DNA of 35,581 bases from an uncultured Afifella sp. (lineage in GTDB: Bacteria > Pseudomonadota > Alphaproteobacteria > Rhizobiales > Afifellaceae): NCBI GenBank assembly GCA_945787495.1, contig CALZIL010000013.1:1-35581 (forward strand), read 5' to 3'. A program made the position numbers and the translations under genes. Positions 24,598-32,202 of this stretch are shown here, piece after piece (position 1 is the stretch's first letter; every line of letters begins with the position of its first letter). A model generated the notes under the pieces. The model was given only the letters and a program-made list of their open reading frames with translations. It did no database searches and was not told the origin of the DNA.

Positions 24598-24932
24598 GTC
24601 GTTCCCTCCTTTTCGGTTTTTCTTGGTGTTGTCACGCCATCTCGGCGTTGGCCCGGAAGGAGCATATCCTCGAGCAATGCGCAACATGTCGTATCGCCGC
24701 CACCGCTTCGAACCCGATATCATGCGACCGTGGTTACCGCACAGAAGTGCCCACCGGGCTACGGACCGCCTGGTCGGGAGGCAATCTTGCCAAGACCCGA
24801 TGTTCCGACATACGCTCCGTGTCGGCTGAAGTCGGTACATCTGAACCCCGCCAAGCTCTCTCATAAGGGGCCGACCAGGATCGGGCTGGCCATCACAGCA
24901 ACGGCCGCCCCGATGCAGGAGCTTGCAAGCCG
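24598..24932. promoter_or_regulatory. divergent intergenic region between dctP and the TAXI operon
   Basis: This 335-bp stretch contains no credible gene and should hold both promoters. Visible elements: a Shine-Dalgarno for dctP (about 24605-24611, minus); an inverted repeat CCGACA-N9-TGTCGG (24805-24810 and 24820-24825), a candidate regulator site; and a GCTTGCAAGC palindrome (24921-24930) ending two bases before the permease start, next to its AGGAG. No convincing sigma-70 hexamers were found. Confidence 0.5.
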
Positions 24933-26882
24933 ATGAGCAGTCAGGAGGGGAAGGGGATACTGAACACAGCGATCGCCGGCCTTTCGGCAACTGCTGCCTT
25001 TGCCATCCCTTCGCTCTGTATTTTATGGAATCTTGACGTCCCGACCCGTCTCGGCGTGGCCTATCTCACCGAACAGTATCTGGCGCTGATCCTTGGCCTG
25101 GCGGTTGCGGTCCAGTTCCTGACCCCGAGCGCAAAAGAGCCGGGTTGGGCACGGGCGATAGACCGTGTTTTGGGGCTCTTGGGCCTCGGCACGCTTGCCT
25201 ATGTCGCGCTGACCTATGCCGCGCTTCTGAATGAGGTGGCTTATCGCCCGCCGGTTCTGACCTTTGTCGGGCTGGTCACGGTCGCTCTGGTGCTCGAAGG
25301 GGTGCGCCGCAAAGCCGGCTGGACGCTGTTTCTCATCGTCGCCATCTTCCTGGCCTACGCGCTCCTGGCGCATCTCGTCCCTGGTCCGCTGGTCGGCCGC
25401 AAAATGAGCCTCGTGCCATTGGTTCAGTATATCGGCTTCGACCCCAGTGCGGTTTATTCGACGCCGCTCAAGGTCGGTGCCATCGTCGTTGTGCTTTTCG
25501 TCTTTTTCGGAGGGCTGTTGTTCAAGGCGGGCGGCGGCGCCTTTTTCACCGATCTCGCGCTGGCCGCGACAGGACGCACACGCGGCGGGGCGGCCAAGAT
25601 TTCCGTCGTGGCCTCGGCGCTGTTTGGCTCGATATCCGGGAGCGCCGTCTCGAATGTCGCCAGCACGGGGGTCATTACGATCCCGCTGATGCGCCGTGGC
25701 GGCTATTCCAAAACCGATGCGGCGGCGGTCGAGGCCATTGCCTCCACTGGTGGCCAGTTGACCCCGCCGATCATGGGCGCAGCGGCCTTCCTCATGGCTG
25801 AGTTTCTCGAGATTCCCTATCTCGATGTTGTCGTGGCCGCCATCATTCCGGCCGCGCTCTACTATTTTTCCGTATATGTTCAGGTCGACCTCATCGCCGC
25901 GCGCGACCGCATCGCCTTCGTTGACGAGGATGTGCCAAAACTGGCCGACGTGCTGACGCGCGGGTGGCATTTCCTGCTGCCCTTCGCGCTCCTTCTCTAT
26001 GCCCTTTTCGGTATGAACTGGGACCCGGAGGATGCAGCTCTCCTCTCGGCCGCGGCCATTGTCGCCGTTGGTTTTGTCAGGTCCTATGGCGGTCAGAGGC
26101 TGACGCCGCGAGGGCTTGTCGACGTTTTTGTCGAGACCGGCCGGACAATGGTCGAATTGATCCTTGTGGTCGCCGCGGCCGGCTTTGTGATCGGAATTCT
26201 CAACATCACCGGCCTCGGCTTCGCGCTGACGCTGCTCCTGGTCGATACGGTCGGCGGCAATTTGGTCCTGATCCTGATGATTTCGGCCGTCGTCTGCATC
26301 GTTCTCGGCATGGGCATGCCAACGTCCGGGGTCTACGTCCTGCTCGCCGCCCTTGTCGCGCCGGCCCTGGTCGAAACCGGGATTGAGCCCTTGGCGGCCC
26401 ATCTTTTCATTCTCTATTTCGGCATGATGTCGATGATCACGCCGCCGATTGCACTGGCGGCGATTGCCGCCGCCGCCATTGCGCGGGCCGAGTCCATGGC
26501 AACCGGTTTTGCCTCGGTTCGTATCGGCTGGATGGCTTTTATCGTGCCGTTTCTTTTCGTCGGTTCGACGACGCTTATCCTGCGCGGCGATGCCACCGCC
26601 ATCGCTCTTGATGCGGCCAAGGCCCTGCTTGGGACTTTTGCCGTGTCCATCGCCATTGTCGGCTATTTTGTCGGGAGTCTGAAGCCGATCTACCGCGCCG
26701 CGTTCCTTGTGGCAGGCGCCGGCGTTTTGCCCTTTCGGCAGGGCTCCGAAATATGGGACAATTTCAACATCGCCTTCGGGGCCCTGGCAATCGGACTGCT
26801 CGCATATCGTATCATTGCGGCGCGGGTACGCCCGGCAATGGCTCCGGTTTCGAGCCGTCAAAACACATCAACAAGGAAATAG
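24933..26882 (+). CDS. TRAP-TAXI transporter fused DctQM-type permease
   Basis: A 649-residue polytopic membrane protein combining the small (4 helix) and large (12 helix) TRAP permease subunits, the form that works with TAXI binding proteins. The core motif K-I-S-V-V-A-S-A-L-F-G-S-I-S-G-S-A-V-S-N-V-A-S-T-G-V-I-T-I-P is present in the first half of the large domain, followed by E-A-I-A-S-T-G-G-Q-L-T-P-P-I-M-G-A-A-A-F-L-M-A-E and later L-G-M-G-M-P-T-S-G-V-Y-V-L and M-I-T-P-P-I-A-L-A. No frameshift is seen. It is 13 bp upstream of its binding-protein gene and heads the aromatic-acid catabolic cluster. Confidence 0.93.
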   Translation: MSSQEGKGILNTAIAGLSATAAFAIPSLCILWNLDVPTRLGVAYLTEQYLALILGLAVAVQFLTPSAKEPGWARAIDRVLGLLGLGTLAYVALTYAALLNEVAYRPPVLTFVGLVTVALVLEGVRRKAGWTLFLIVAIFLAYALLAHLVPGPLVGRKMSLVPLVQYIGFDPSAVYSTPLKVGAIVVVLFVFFGGLLFKAGGGAFFTDLALAATGRTRGGAAKISVVASALFGSISGSAVSNVASTGVITIPLMRRGGYSKTDAAAVEAIASTGGQLTPPIMGAAAFLMAEFLEIPYLDVVVAAIIPAALYYFSVYVQVDLIAARDRIAFVDEDVPKLADVLTRGWHFLLPFALLLYALFGMNWDPEDAALLSAAAIVAVGFVRSYGGQRLTPRGLVDVFVETGRTMVELILVVAAAGFVIGILNITGLGFALTLLLVDTVGGNLVLILMISAVVCIVLGMGMPTSGVYVLLAALVAPALVETGIEPLAAHLFILYFGMMSMITPPIALAAIAAAAIARAESMATGFASVRIGWMAFIVPFLFVGSTTLILRGDATAIALDAAKALLGTFAVSIAIVGYFVGSLKPIYRAAFLVAGAGVLPFRQGSEIWDNFNIAFGALAIGLLAYRIIAARVRPAMAPVSSRQNTSTRK

Positions 26883-26895
26883 GGAGAAAGTATCC

Positions 26896-27888
26896 ATGAA
26901 GCTCGGAAATCATTTGAAGACAGCCGGCCTGGCCGCAGGCATCGCGATCGGGTTGACCGGTTCGGCCTTTGCCCAGGTCGTCGGCATCGCCACCGGACAA
27001 CAGGGCAGCCTTGGCTACAACACCGGCCAGGCCGTCGCCAAGGTCGCGAACCAGGAAGCGGGCATCACCGCGCGAACCCAGCCCATGGCGGGCACCGCGG
27101 CCTATATCCCGCTCATCAACAATGGCGAGCTGGATTTCGGCTTCTGCAACGCCGTGGAGGCCGAATATGCCTTTACCGGCAGTGGCAATTTCGACGGCAA
27201 GGCCAATCCGGATCTGAGGATGGTCGGCGTCATGTTCCCGCTCACCACCGGCCTGATGGTCGCGGCCGATAGCGGCATCAAGACGATCGACGACGTTTAC
27301 GAGAAGCGTACGGAACTTCGGATTGCCTCCGAATACACCGCCTCGACGATCATCAAATATTACATCGCCGGAGCGCTCGCCAATGGCGGCATGACCTATG
27401 ACGATCTGAAAAACGTGCCGGTTTCGAGCTTCGTCAAAGGCATGGAGGCTCTCGGAGACGGCCTTGTCGATGTGACTCTGATCAGCCTCAATTCGGCGGC
27501 GGGCAAGAAAGTCAACGCCAAGCTCCAGTCGCGCGGCGGCATCCAGTATGTTTCACTTGATGACAGCCCAGAAGGGCAACAGAAGTTCCGCGACTTCCTG
27601 CCGGCGGCCAGCATCGTTTCGATGAAGGCCAACCCGAAGATTCCCGGCCTCAAAGAGCCGGCCAACATCATCAGAATCCCCTGGGTGATGGTGACCAACA
27701 AGGATACCTCTGAAGAGCTGGTCTACAAGATGACCAAGATGGTCGCCGAGCATAACAAGGCGCTGGGCGAGACCTTCGGCGCCTTCAAGCGGGCAAAGGT
27801 GGAAAAAATGGCGCCGGCCAACAAGGTGCCCTACCACCCCGGCGCGCTGAAATATTACAAGGAAGCCGGCATCGACGTCGGTCAGTAA
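26896..27888 (+). CDS. TAXI-family TRAP solute-binding protein
   Basis: A 330-residue periplasmic binding protein with a signal peptide ending G-S-A-F-A (residue 25). The TAXI signature begins the mature protein: V-V-G-I-A-T-G-Q-Q-G-S-L-G-Y-N-T-G, then G-T-A-A-Y-I-P-L-I-N-N-G-E-L-D-F-G-F-C-N-A. TAXI proteins bind glutamate, aromatic or other carboxylates; the gene's place directly ahead of ring-cleavage enzymes suggests an aromatic acid or its degradation product. A GGGAGAAAG ribosome-binding site precedes ATG 26896. A strong stem-loop follows the stop. Confidence 0.92.
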   Translation: MKLGNHLKTAGLAAGIAIGLTGSAFAQVVGIATGQQGSLGYNTGQAVAKVANQEAGITARTQPMAGTAAYIPLINNGELDFGFCNAVEAEYAFTGSGNFDGKANPDLRMVGVMFPLTTGLMVAADSGIKTIDDVYEKRTELRIASEYTASTIIKYYIAGALANGGMTYDDLKNVPVSSFVKGMEALGDGLVDVTLISLNSAAGKKVNAKLQSRGGIQYVSLDDSPEGQQKFRDFLPAASIVSMKANPKIPGLKEPANIIRIPWVMVTNKDTSEELVYKMTKMVAEHNKALGETFGAFKRAKVEKMAPANKVPYHPGALKYYKEAGIDVGQ

Positions 27889-27895
27889 CAAACTC

Positions 27896-27924
27896 CGCCG
27901 GGGTGGTGTGTGGCCGCCCCGGTG
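27896..27924 (+). promoter_or_regulatory. intercistronic stem-loop after the TAXI binding-protein gene
   Basis: CCGGGGTGG (27898-27906) pairs with CCGCCCCGG (27914-27922), one U-G pair, 7-nt loop; two more pairs including a G-U extend it to 27896 and 27924. It starts 8 bp after the stop and has no T-run, so stabilisation or partial attenuation is more likely than full termination. Confidence 0.6.
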
Positions 27925-27946
27925 CCTATCGCGGAAATAGAACACC

Positions 27947-29782
27947 ATGGTCACACAGGGCTATCTGCCTTTTCATCCCTCGCCCAAAAAACCGGACATC
28001 GACCTGCCGCCGCTTGCTTGTGACAGCCATTGCCACGTGTTCGGACCGGCGGTGAAATTCCCGTTTTCGCCAACCAGCAGCTACTTGCCGGTGGACGCGC
28101 CCAAGCAGACGCTGTTCGAGCGCCACCGTTTTTTGGGGTTTTCCCGCGCGGTGATCGTTCAGGCGAGCTGTCACGGCAGCGATAATGCGGCGATGGTCGA
28201 TGCGCTTGAAGCGGGCGGTGATGCCTATCGCGGAATTGCCATCCTGCGCGACGATGTCGATGAGGCGGAACTGCGCTGGCTCGACGCGGCTGGCGTGCGC
28301 GGCGTGCGATTTAATTTCGTCAAGCGCCTGAAGGCGCAGCGGCCAATATCGGTCTATGAGGAGATCATCGCCAGGGTGGCGCGCCTCGGCTGGCATATCG
28401 TGGTCTATTTCGATGCCGGGGACCTGGCCGAAATCGAGCCATTCCTGAAGACCATTCCGGTGCCCGTCATCATTGACCATATGGGCCGTGTGCCGGTGGC
28501 CGAGGGGACAAAAGGCGAGGCTTTTCGGCGTCTGGCGCGTCTGCTTGAGGACGACAAGTTCTGGATCAAGGTCTCCGGCGCCGAGCGGCTGACGAAAGCC
28601 GGTCCGCCTTATGGCGATGTCGACGAAGTCGCGCGCGGCCTTATCGCCGCCGCACCGACCCGCGTTCTGTGGGGCACCGACTGGCCGCACCCCAACATGA
28701 AATCCCATGTTCCCGACGACGCCATGGGCTGCTCGTCGACAATCCCGGCAGGCTCTATTGGGAAAATGATGGCCGCCATGGCTGATGACACGGCCGATCG
28801 TTCGCGCGGCAAGGGGCCGATTACCAAGGTCGCGGTGCCTGCCGTTTCCTTCGGTCAGCATCCCGGGCTGGTGCAGCGCATCGGCAAGATCTACCCGGAC
28901 GCCAAGATCAACGCCGAGGGTCTGAAGGTCTATCAGTCCGAAGACGAAACGATTGCCTATCTGCAAGGCTACGAGGCTGCGATTTGCTCGTTCGAACTGA
29001 TAAATGACCGCGTCCTTGAAGCGCTGCCGCAATTGCGCGTCGTCGCCAAGCTGGGCGTTGGCCTGGACAAGATCGACCCCCACGCCATGCGCCGTCATGG
29101 CGTTCGGCTTGGCTGGACGCCGGGAGTGAACAAGCGCGCGGTGGCCGAACTTGCCCTGTGCACCGCGCTCATGGCCCTGCGTCATGTCTCGACCTGCAAT
29201 CTCGACATGCGGGCCGGCAAACGGCCGCTGCAGCGCATTGGCCGGCAGCTTTCGTGCCGCGTCGTCGGCATTCACGGTTGCGGGCAAATCGGCAAGGAAT
29301 TTGTCCGTCTGCTGCAACCCTTCGGCTGCGAGATCCTTGCCAACGACATCAAGGATTATCGCGACTTCTATGCCGAGCACGCCGTGACGCCGGTGTCTTT
29401 CGACGCGCTTTTGGAGCGCTCGGAAGTTCTTTCCATCCACCTGCCGGTGACCAGGCTGACGCAAGACCTCTATTCCGGCGAGGTGCTTGACCGGTTGCGC
29501 CAGGACTGCGTGCTCATCAACACAGCGCGCGGCCGTATCATCGACGAGGCGGCATTGAAAGAGCGCCTCAAATCGGGCCGTATCGCGGCTGCCGCCATCG
29601 ATGCCTTTGCGCTTGAACCGCCCGAGGATGACGAACTCTTGCGCCTGCCCAACTTCATCGCCACGCCGCATATAGGCGCTGGCAGCGTCGAGGCCCGCTG
29701 GGCCATGGGCATCACCGCCATCGCCGGCATCAAGGACAATTTCATTCCCGAACCGGGTGTCGCCCCGTTTGAGGACCGTTAG
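27947..29782 (+). CDS. fused frame: LigI-like amidohydrolase joined to 2-hydroxyacid dehydrogenase
   Basis: One open frame of 611 residues. Residues 1-259 are an amidohydrolase-2 protein like 2-pyrone-4,6-dicarboxylate hydrolase (LigI), which opens the pyrone ring to 4-oxalomesaconate: metal/active-site D-S-H-C-H (His28, His30), I-D-H-M-G-R, K-V-S-G-A-E-R and G-T-D-W-P-H-P-N (Asp245). The expected end (about 20 residues and then L-L-V-D-N-P-A-R-L-Y) is missing in this frame, but L-L-V-D-N-P-G-R-L-Y-W and a stop are found in another frame at 28729-28785. A net loss of 3n+1 bases before that point therefore shifted the frame and joined the enzyme to the downstream dehydrogenase through an 18-residue nonsense linker (260-277). 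The hydrolase is probably impaired; an assembly error is possible. Confidence 0.85.
   Translation: MVTQGYLPFHPSPKKPDIDLPPLACDSHCHVFGPAVKFPFSPTSSYLPVDAPKQTLFERHRFLGFSRAVIVQASCHGSDNAAMVDALEAGGDAYRGIAILRDDVDEAELRWLDAAGVRGVRFNFVKRLKAQRPISVYEEIIARVARLGWHIVVYFDAGDLAEIEPFLKTIPVPVIIDHMGRVPVAEGTKGEAFRRLARLLEDDKFWIKVSGAERLTKAGPPYGDVDEVARGLIAAAPTRVLWGTDWPHPNMKSHVPDDAMGCSSTIPAGSIGKMMAAMADDTADRSRGKGPITKVAVPAVSFGQHPGLVQRIGKIYPDAKINAEGLKVYQSEDETIAYLQGYEAAICSFELINDRVLEALPQLRVVAKLGVGLDKIDPHAMRRHGVRLGWTPGVNKRAVAELALCTALMALRHVSTCNLDMRAGKRPLQRIGRQLSCRVVGIHGCGQIGKEFVRLLQPFGCEILANDIKDYRDFYAEHAVTPVSFDALLERSEVLSIHLPVTRLTQDLYSGEVLDRLRQDCVLINTARGRIIDEAALKERLKSGRIAAAAIDAFALEPPEDDELLRLPNFIATPHIGAGSVEARWAMGITAIAGIKDNFIPEPGVAPFEDR
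28729..28785 (+). other. orphaned C-terminal coding remnant of the LigI-like gene
   Basis: Read in the frame starting at 28729, these bases encode L-L-V-D-N-P-G-R-L-Y-W-E-N-D-G-R-H-G then TGA (28783-28785). L-L-V-D-N-P-x-R-L-Y is the near-universal ending of amidohydrolase-2/PDC-hydrolase proteins. The remnant's stop overlaps the ATG of the dehydrogenase (28778) by 8 bp (ATGGCTGA), showing the ancestral gene boundary. Confidence 0.8.
28778..29782 (+). CDS. D-2-hydroxyacid dehydrogenase, ancestral separate gene
   Basis: The same frame from ATG 28778 gives a complete 334-residue D-isomer-specific 2-hydroxyacid dehydrogenase. The NAD-binding loop is H-G-C-G-Q-I-G (166-172) with Asp190 at the end of the second strand, indicating NAD rather than NADP. 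Catalytic Arg251 (N-T-A-R-G-R-I-I-D), Glu280 (A-L-E-P-P) and His298 (T-P-H-I-G) are intact. It resembles phosphoglycerate-dehydrogenase-like proteins. In this cluster it might oxidise or reduce a hydroxy-acid intermediate, perhaps replacing the LigC step. It may still be translated from its own start even though it is also fused to the upstream frame. Confidence 0.75.
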   Translation: MADDTADRSRGKGPITKVAVPAVSFGQHPGLVQRIGKIYPDAKINAEGLKVYQSEDETIAYLQGYEAAICSFELINDRVLEALPQLRVVAKLGVGLDKIDPHAMRRHGVRLGWTPGVNKRAVAELALCTALMALRHVSTCNLDMRAGKRPLQRIGRQLSCRVVGIHGCGQIGKEFVRLLQPFGCEILANDIKDYRDFYAEHAVTPVSFDALLERSEVLSIHLPVTRLTQDLYSGEVLDRLRQDCVLINTARGRIIDEAALKERLKSGRIAAAAIDAFALEPPEDDELLRLPNFIATPHIGAGSVEARWAMGITAIAGIKDNFIPEPGVAPFEDR

Positions 29783-29792
29783 GGAGAACCCT

Positions 29793-30746
29793 GTGAGCGA
29801 ACCCTGTACCGACACTGCCCATCTTGGCCATGTCGAGCTTCTGACCAACAAGCCCGAGGAAAGTCTTGATTTCTTCGTCAATATCATTGGCCTCACCGAA
29901 AGCGGCCGGGAGGGCGGTTCGGTCTATCTGCGCGCCTGGGACGACTATGAGTTCGCCACGCTGAAGCTGACGGCCTCGGACACCACCGGCACCCGCCACG
30001 TGGGGTATCGTGCCGCCAGCCCGCAAGCCTTGCAGCGTCGTGTCGCCGCCATTGAAGCGCTCGGCGCCGGTATCGGCTGGACCGATGGCGATATGAGCCA
30101 CGGGCCGGCCTATCAGTTTCATGATCCCGATGGCCATCTCTTCGAGATCTACTACGAGACCAACACATATGTCGCTCCGCAGAGCGAGCGCCCGGCGCTC
30201 AAAAACCAGGCCCAGCGCAACCATTCGCGCGGCTGCGCCGTGCGCCGCCTCGACCATGTGAACCTGCTGGCCAGGGACGTGAGCCTGATCCGCGACTTCC
30301 TGCCCAAGGCCATCGGCAGCCGGGTTACCGAGCAGATCGTCCTCGACAACGGTACGGTCGGCGGCTGTTGGTTCACGATCAACAACAAGAGCTACGATAT
30401 CGTCTATACGGCCGATTTCACCGGTTCGTCGGGCCGCTTCCACCATGTGACCTACGCTGTCGACCAACGCGAACAGGTTCTCCAGGCCGCCGATATTTTC
30501 CTCGAAAACGGCGTCTTCATCGAAACCGGGCCGCACAAGCACGCCATTCAACAGACCTTCTTCCTCTATGTGTGGGAGCCGGCCGGCAACCGTGTCGAGA
30601 TTGCCAATGCCGGGGCGCGACTGATCCTTGCGCCCGACTGGGAGCCGGTCACCTGGACGGAAACGGAGCGCAAAAAAGGCCAGGCCTGGGGCCTCAAGAC
30701 GGTCGAGTCCTTTCATACCCATGGCACGCCGCCGGCCAAATCCTGA
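29793..30746 (+). CDS. VOC-family extradiol dioxygenase (catechol 2,3-dioxygenase-like)
   Basis: A 317-residue two-domain vicinal-oxygen-chelate protein. The Fe(II) ligands of type I extradiol dioxygenases are all present in the second domain: His155 (L-D-H-V-N-L-L), His218 (F-H-H-V-T-Y-A-V-D) and Glu269 (N-R-V-E-I-A-N). The first domain has the matching H-V-E-L and D-P-D-G-H-L-F-E-I-Y signatures. It should cleave a catechol-type ring next to the hydroxyl pair. It starts at GTG 29793 with AGGGAG upstream and lies 10 bp after the dehydrogenase. Protocatechuate and gallate cleavage in this type of pathway is normally done by the unrelated LigAB family, so the true substrate is uncertain. Confidence 0.88.
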   Translation: MSEPCTDTAHLGHVELLTNKPEESLDFFVNIIGLTESGREGGSVYLRAWDDYEFATLKLTASDTTGTRHVGYRAASPQALQRRVAAIEALGAGIGWTDGDMSHGPAYQFHDPDGHLFEIYYETNTYVAPQSERPALKNQAQRNHSRGCAVRRLDHVNLLARDVSLIRDFLPKAIGSRVTEQIVLDNGTVGGCWFTINNKSYDIVYTADFTGSSGRFHHVTYAVDQREQVLQAADIFLENGVFIETGPHKHAIQQTFFLYVWEPAGNRVEIANAGARLILAPDWEPVTWTETERKKGQAWGLKTVESFHTHGTPPAKS

Positions 30747-30778
30747 TCAGGCAACAAATGTGATGAGGAGCATTGAAG

Positions 30779-31513
30779 ATGAGCGATAACAACACCGCCC
30801 TGGTTGTCAGCGCCCACGCCGCCGACTTCGTCTGGCGCGCCGCGGGCGCCATCGCGCTGCATGCCAAACAGGGCTATGAGGTGACCGTGGTCTGCCTGTC
30901 CTTCGGTGAGCGCGGCGAATCCGCCAAGCTGTGGAAAGATCCTGGCATGACGCTGGAGAGTGTCAAAGAGGCGCGCAAGGCCGAAGCGGAGGCCGCGGCC
31001 AGGGCGCTCGGCGTCGCCCATCTCGAACTGTTCGATCTTGGCGACTACCCGCTGCCCCTCGACCGCGCCGCGACCGACCGGCTGGTCGAGGTCATGCGCC
31101 GCGTCGCCCCCCGCTTCATTCTGACCCATTCCAGGGACGACCCCTATAATACCGATCACCCGGCAACGACGGCCTTCACCATCAATGCCCGCATGATCGC
31201 CCAGGCCTGGGGCCACAACCCAGGCGAAACCGTGCTCGGCGCGCCGCAAGTCTATCTCTTCGAGCCGCACCAGAGCGAGGTGTGCGGCTGGAAACCCGAT
31301 ACCATTCTCGATATCACCGATGTCTGGGAGCAGAAGAAGGCGGCCATCGAATGCATGGCCGGCCAGGAGCATCTCTGGCACTATTACACCAATGTCGCCG
31401 AGAACCGCGGCAATCAGTTCCGCCGCAATTCCGGCGGCCATGCCGGCGGCCGCCCGGCGCGCTACGGCGAAGCCTTTCAGTCGATCTTCCCTCGAACCGT
31501 GGATGAGCTGTGA
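30779..31513 (+). CDS. galB: 4-oxalomesaconate hydratase, PIG-L/LmbE family
   Basis: A 244-residue metalloprotein of the PIG-L fold. Instead of the deacetylase motif A-H-P-D-D it has [17 protein letters not shown] (from residue 11), closely matching Pseudomonas putida GalB as I remember it, including [15 protein letters not shown]-x-x-D-P-Y-N-x-D-H-P and C-M-A-G-Q-E-H-L-W. GalB hydrates 4-oxalomesaconate (enol form) to 4-carboxy-4-hydroxy-2-oxoadipate. ATG 30779 has AGGAG nine bases upstream; a TTG six bases earlier is less likely. The stop overlaps the galC start. Confidence 0.9.
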   Translation: MSDNNTALVVSAHAADFVWRAAGAIALHAKQGYEVTVVCLSFGERGESAKLWKDPGMTLESVKEARKAEAEAAARALGVAHLELFDLGDYPLPLDRAATDRLVEVMRRVAPRFILTHSRDDPYNTDHPATTAFTINARMIAQAWGHNPGETVLGAPQVYLFEPHQSEVCGWKPDTILDITDVWEQKKAAIECMAGQEHLWHYYTNVAENRGNQFRRNSGGHAGGRPARYGEAFQSIFPRTVDEL

Positions 31514-32184
31514 TGAATGTCGTCTTTCGCAAGATCCCTCGCGCCGAGCCCGATACCATCGATGGTCTCGCAAAATGCGGCGCCGCCACGGTGCACGAAG
31601 CACAGGGGCGCAAGGGGCTCCTTACCTCAAAAATGCGCCCCGTCTATCGGGGCGCGCGGATCGCCGGTTCGGCCGTGACCGTGTCGCTGGCTGCGGCTGA
31701 TAACTGGATGATCCATGTCGCGGTGGAGCAATGTCAGGCGGGCGATGTCCTGGTCGTTGCCCCGACCTCGCCTTCGGACGCAGGCTATTTCGGCGATCTC
31801 CTGGCCACCTCGCTCAAGGCGCGCGGCGTGCGCGGTCTGGTCATCGATGCCGGCGTGCGCGATGTGAAAGACCTCACCGAAATGGGCTTTCCGACCTGGT
31901 CGACGGCCATTTCGGCGCAAGGCACGGTCAAGGAAACACTGGGCTCGGTGAACGTCCCCATCGTTTGCGCCGGCGCACATATCGAGCCAGGCGACGTGAT
32001 CGTCGCCGACGATGATGGCGTCTGTGTCGTTCGCTGCGATGAGGCCGATGAGGTTCTGCAAAAGTCCCGCGCCCGCGAGGCGAAGGAAGAAGAGACGCGA
32101 AAGCGCCTCGCTGCCGGCGAACTGGGGATCGACATCTATGGCATGCGCGACAAACTGGAAGCCAAGGGGCTGAAATATATCTGA
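31513..32184 (+). CDS. galC: 4-carboxy-4-hydroxy-2-oxoadipate aldolase / oxaloacetate decarboxylase (RraA family)
   Basis: A 223-residue class II aldolase of the RraA-like fold (GalC, LigK, ProA). It splits 4-carboxy-4-hydroxy-2-oxoadipate into pyruvate and oxaloacetate. The metal/substrate signature is present: F-G-D-L-L-A (93-98), V-I-D-A-G-V-R-D (110-117; Arg116, Asp117) and the late [11 protein letters not shown] loop. The ATG at 31513 overlaps the galB stop (TGATG); a GTG one codon earlier is also possible. True RraA ribonuclease inhibitors are shorter and lack the C-terminal extension. Confidence 0.92.
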   Translation: MNVVFRKIPRAEPDTIDGLAKCGAATVHEAQGRKGLLTSKMRPVYRGARIAGSAVTVSLAAADNWMIHVAVEQCQAGDVLVVAPTSPSDAGYFGDLLATSLKARGVRGLVIDAGVRDVKDLTEMGFPTWSTAISAQGTVKETLGSVNVPIVCAGAHIEPGDVIVADDDGVCVVRCDEADEVLQKSRAREAKEEETRKRLAAGELGIDIYGMRDKLEAKGLKYI

Positions 32185-32202
32185 CACCAGGGTGCAGAGA
32201 TA

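Noticed and set aside
25023-26861. 612-codon minus-strand open frame opposite the TAXI permease
   Set aside because: Highly charged, repetitive Asp/Arg/Gly composition expected from the antisense of a hydrophobic membrane protein; no start signal.
27926-29896. Long open frame on the minus strand opposite the LigI-like/dehydrogenase genes
   Set aside because: It mirrors the GC-rich third positions of the plus-strand genes, has no recognisable domain and Arg/His/Asp/Gly-rich composition. The plus frame carries catalytic motifs.
30779-31513. N-acetylglucosamine-type deacetylase
   Set aside because: The A-H-P-D-D motif of deacetylases is replaced by A-H-A-A-D as in GalB, and the gene overlaps galC in a 4-oxalomesaconate cluster.
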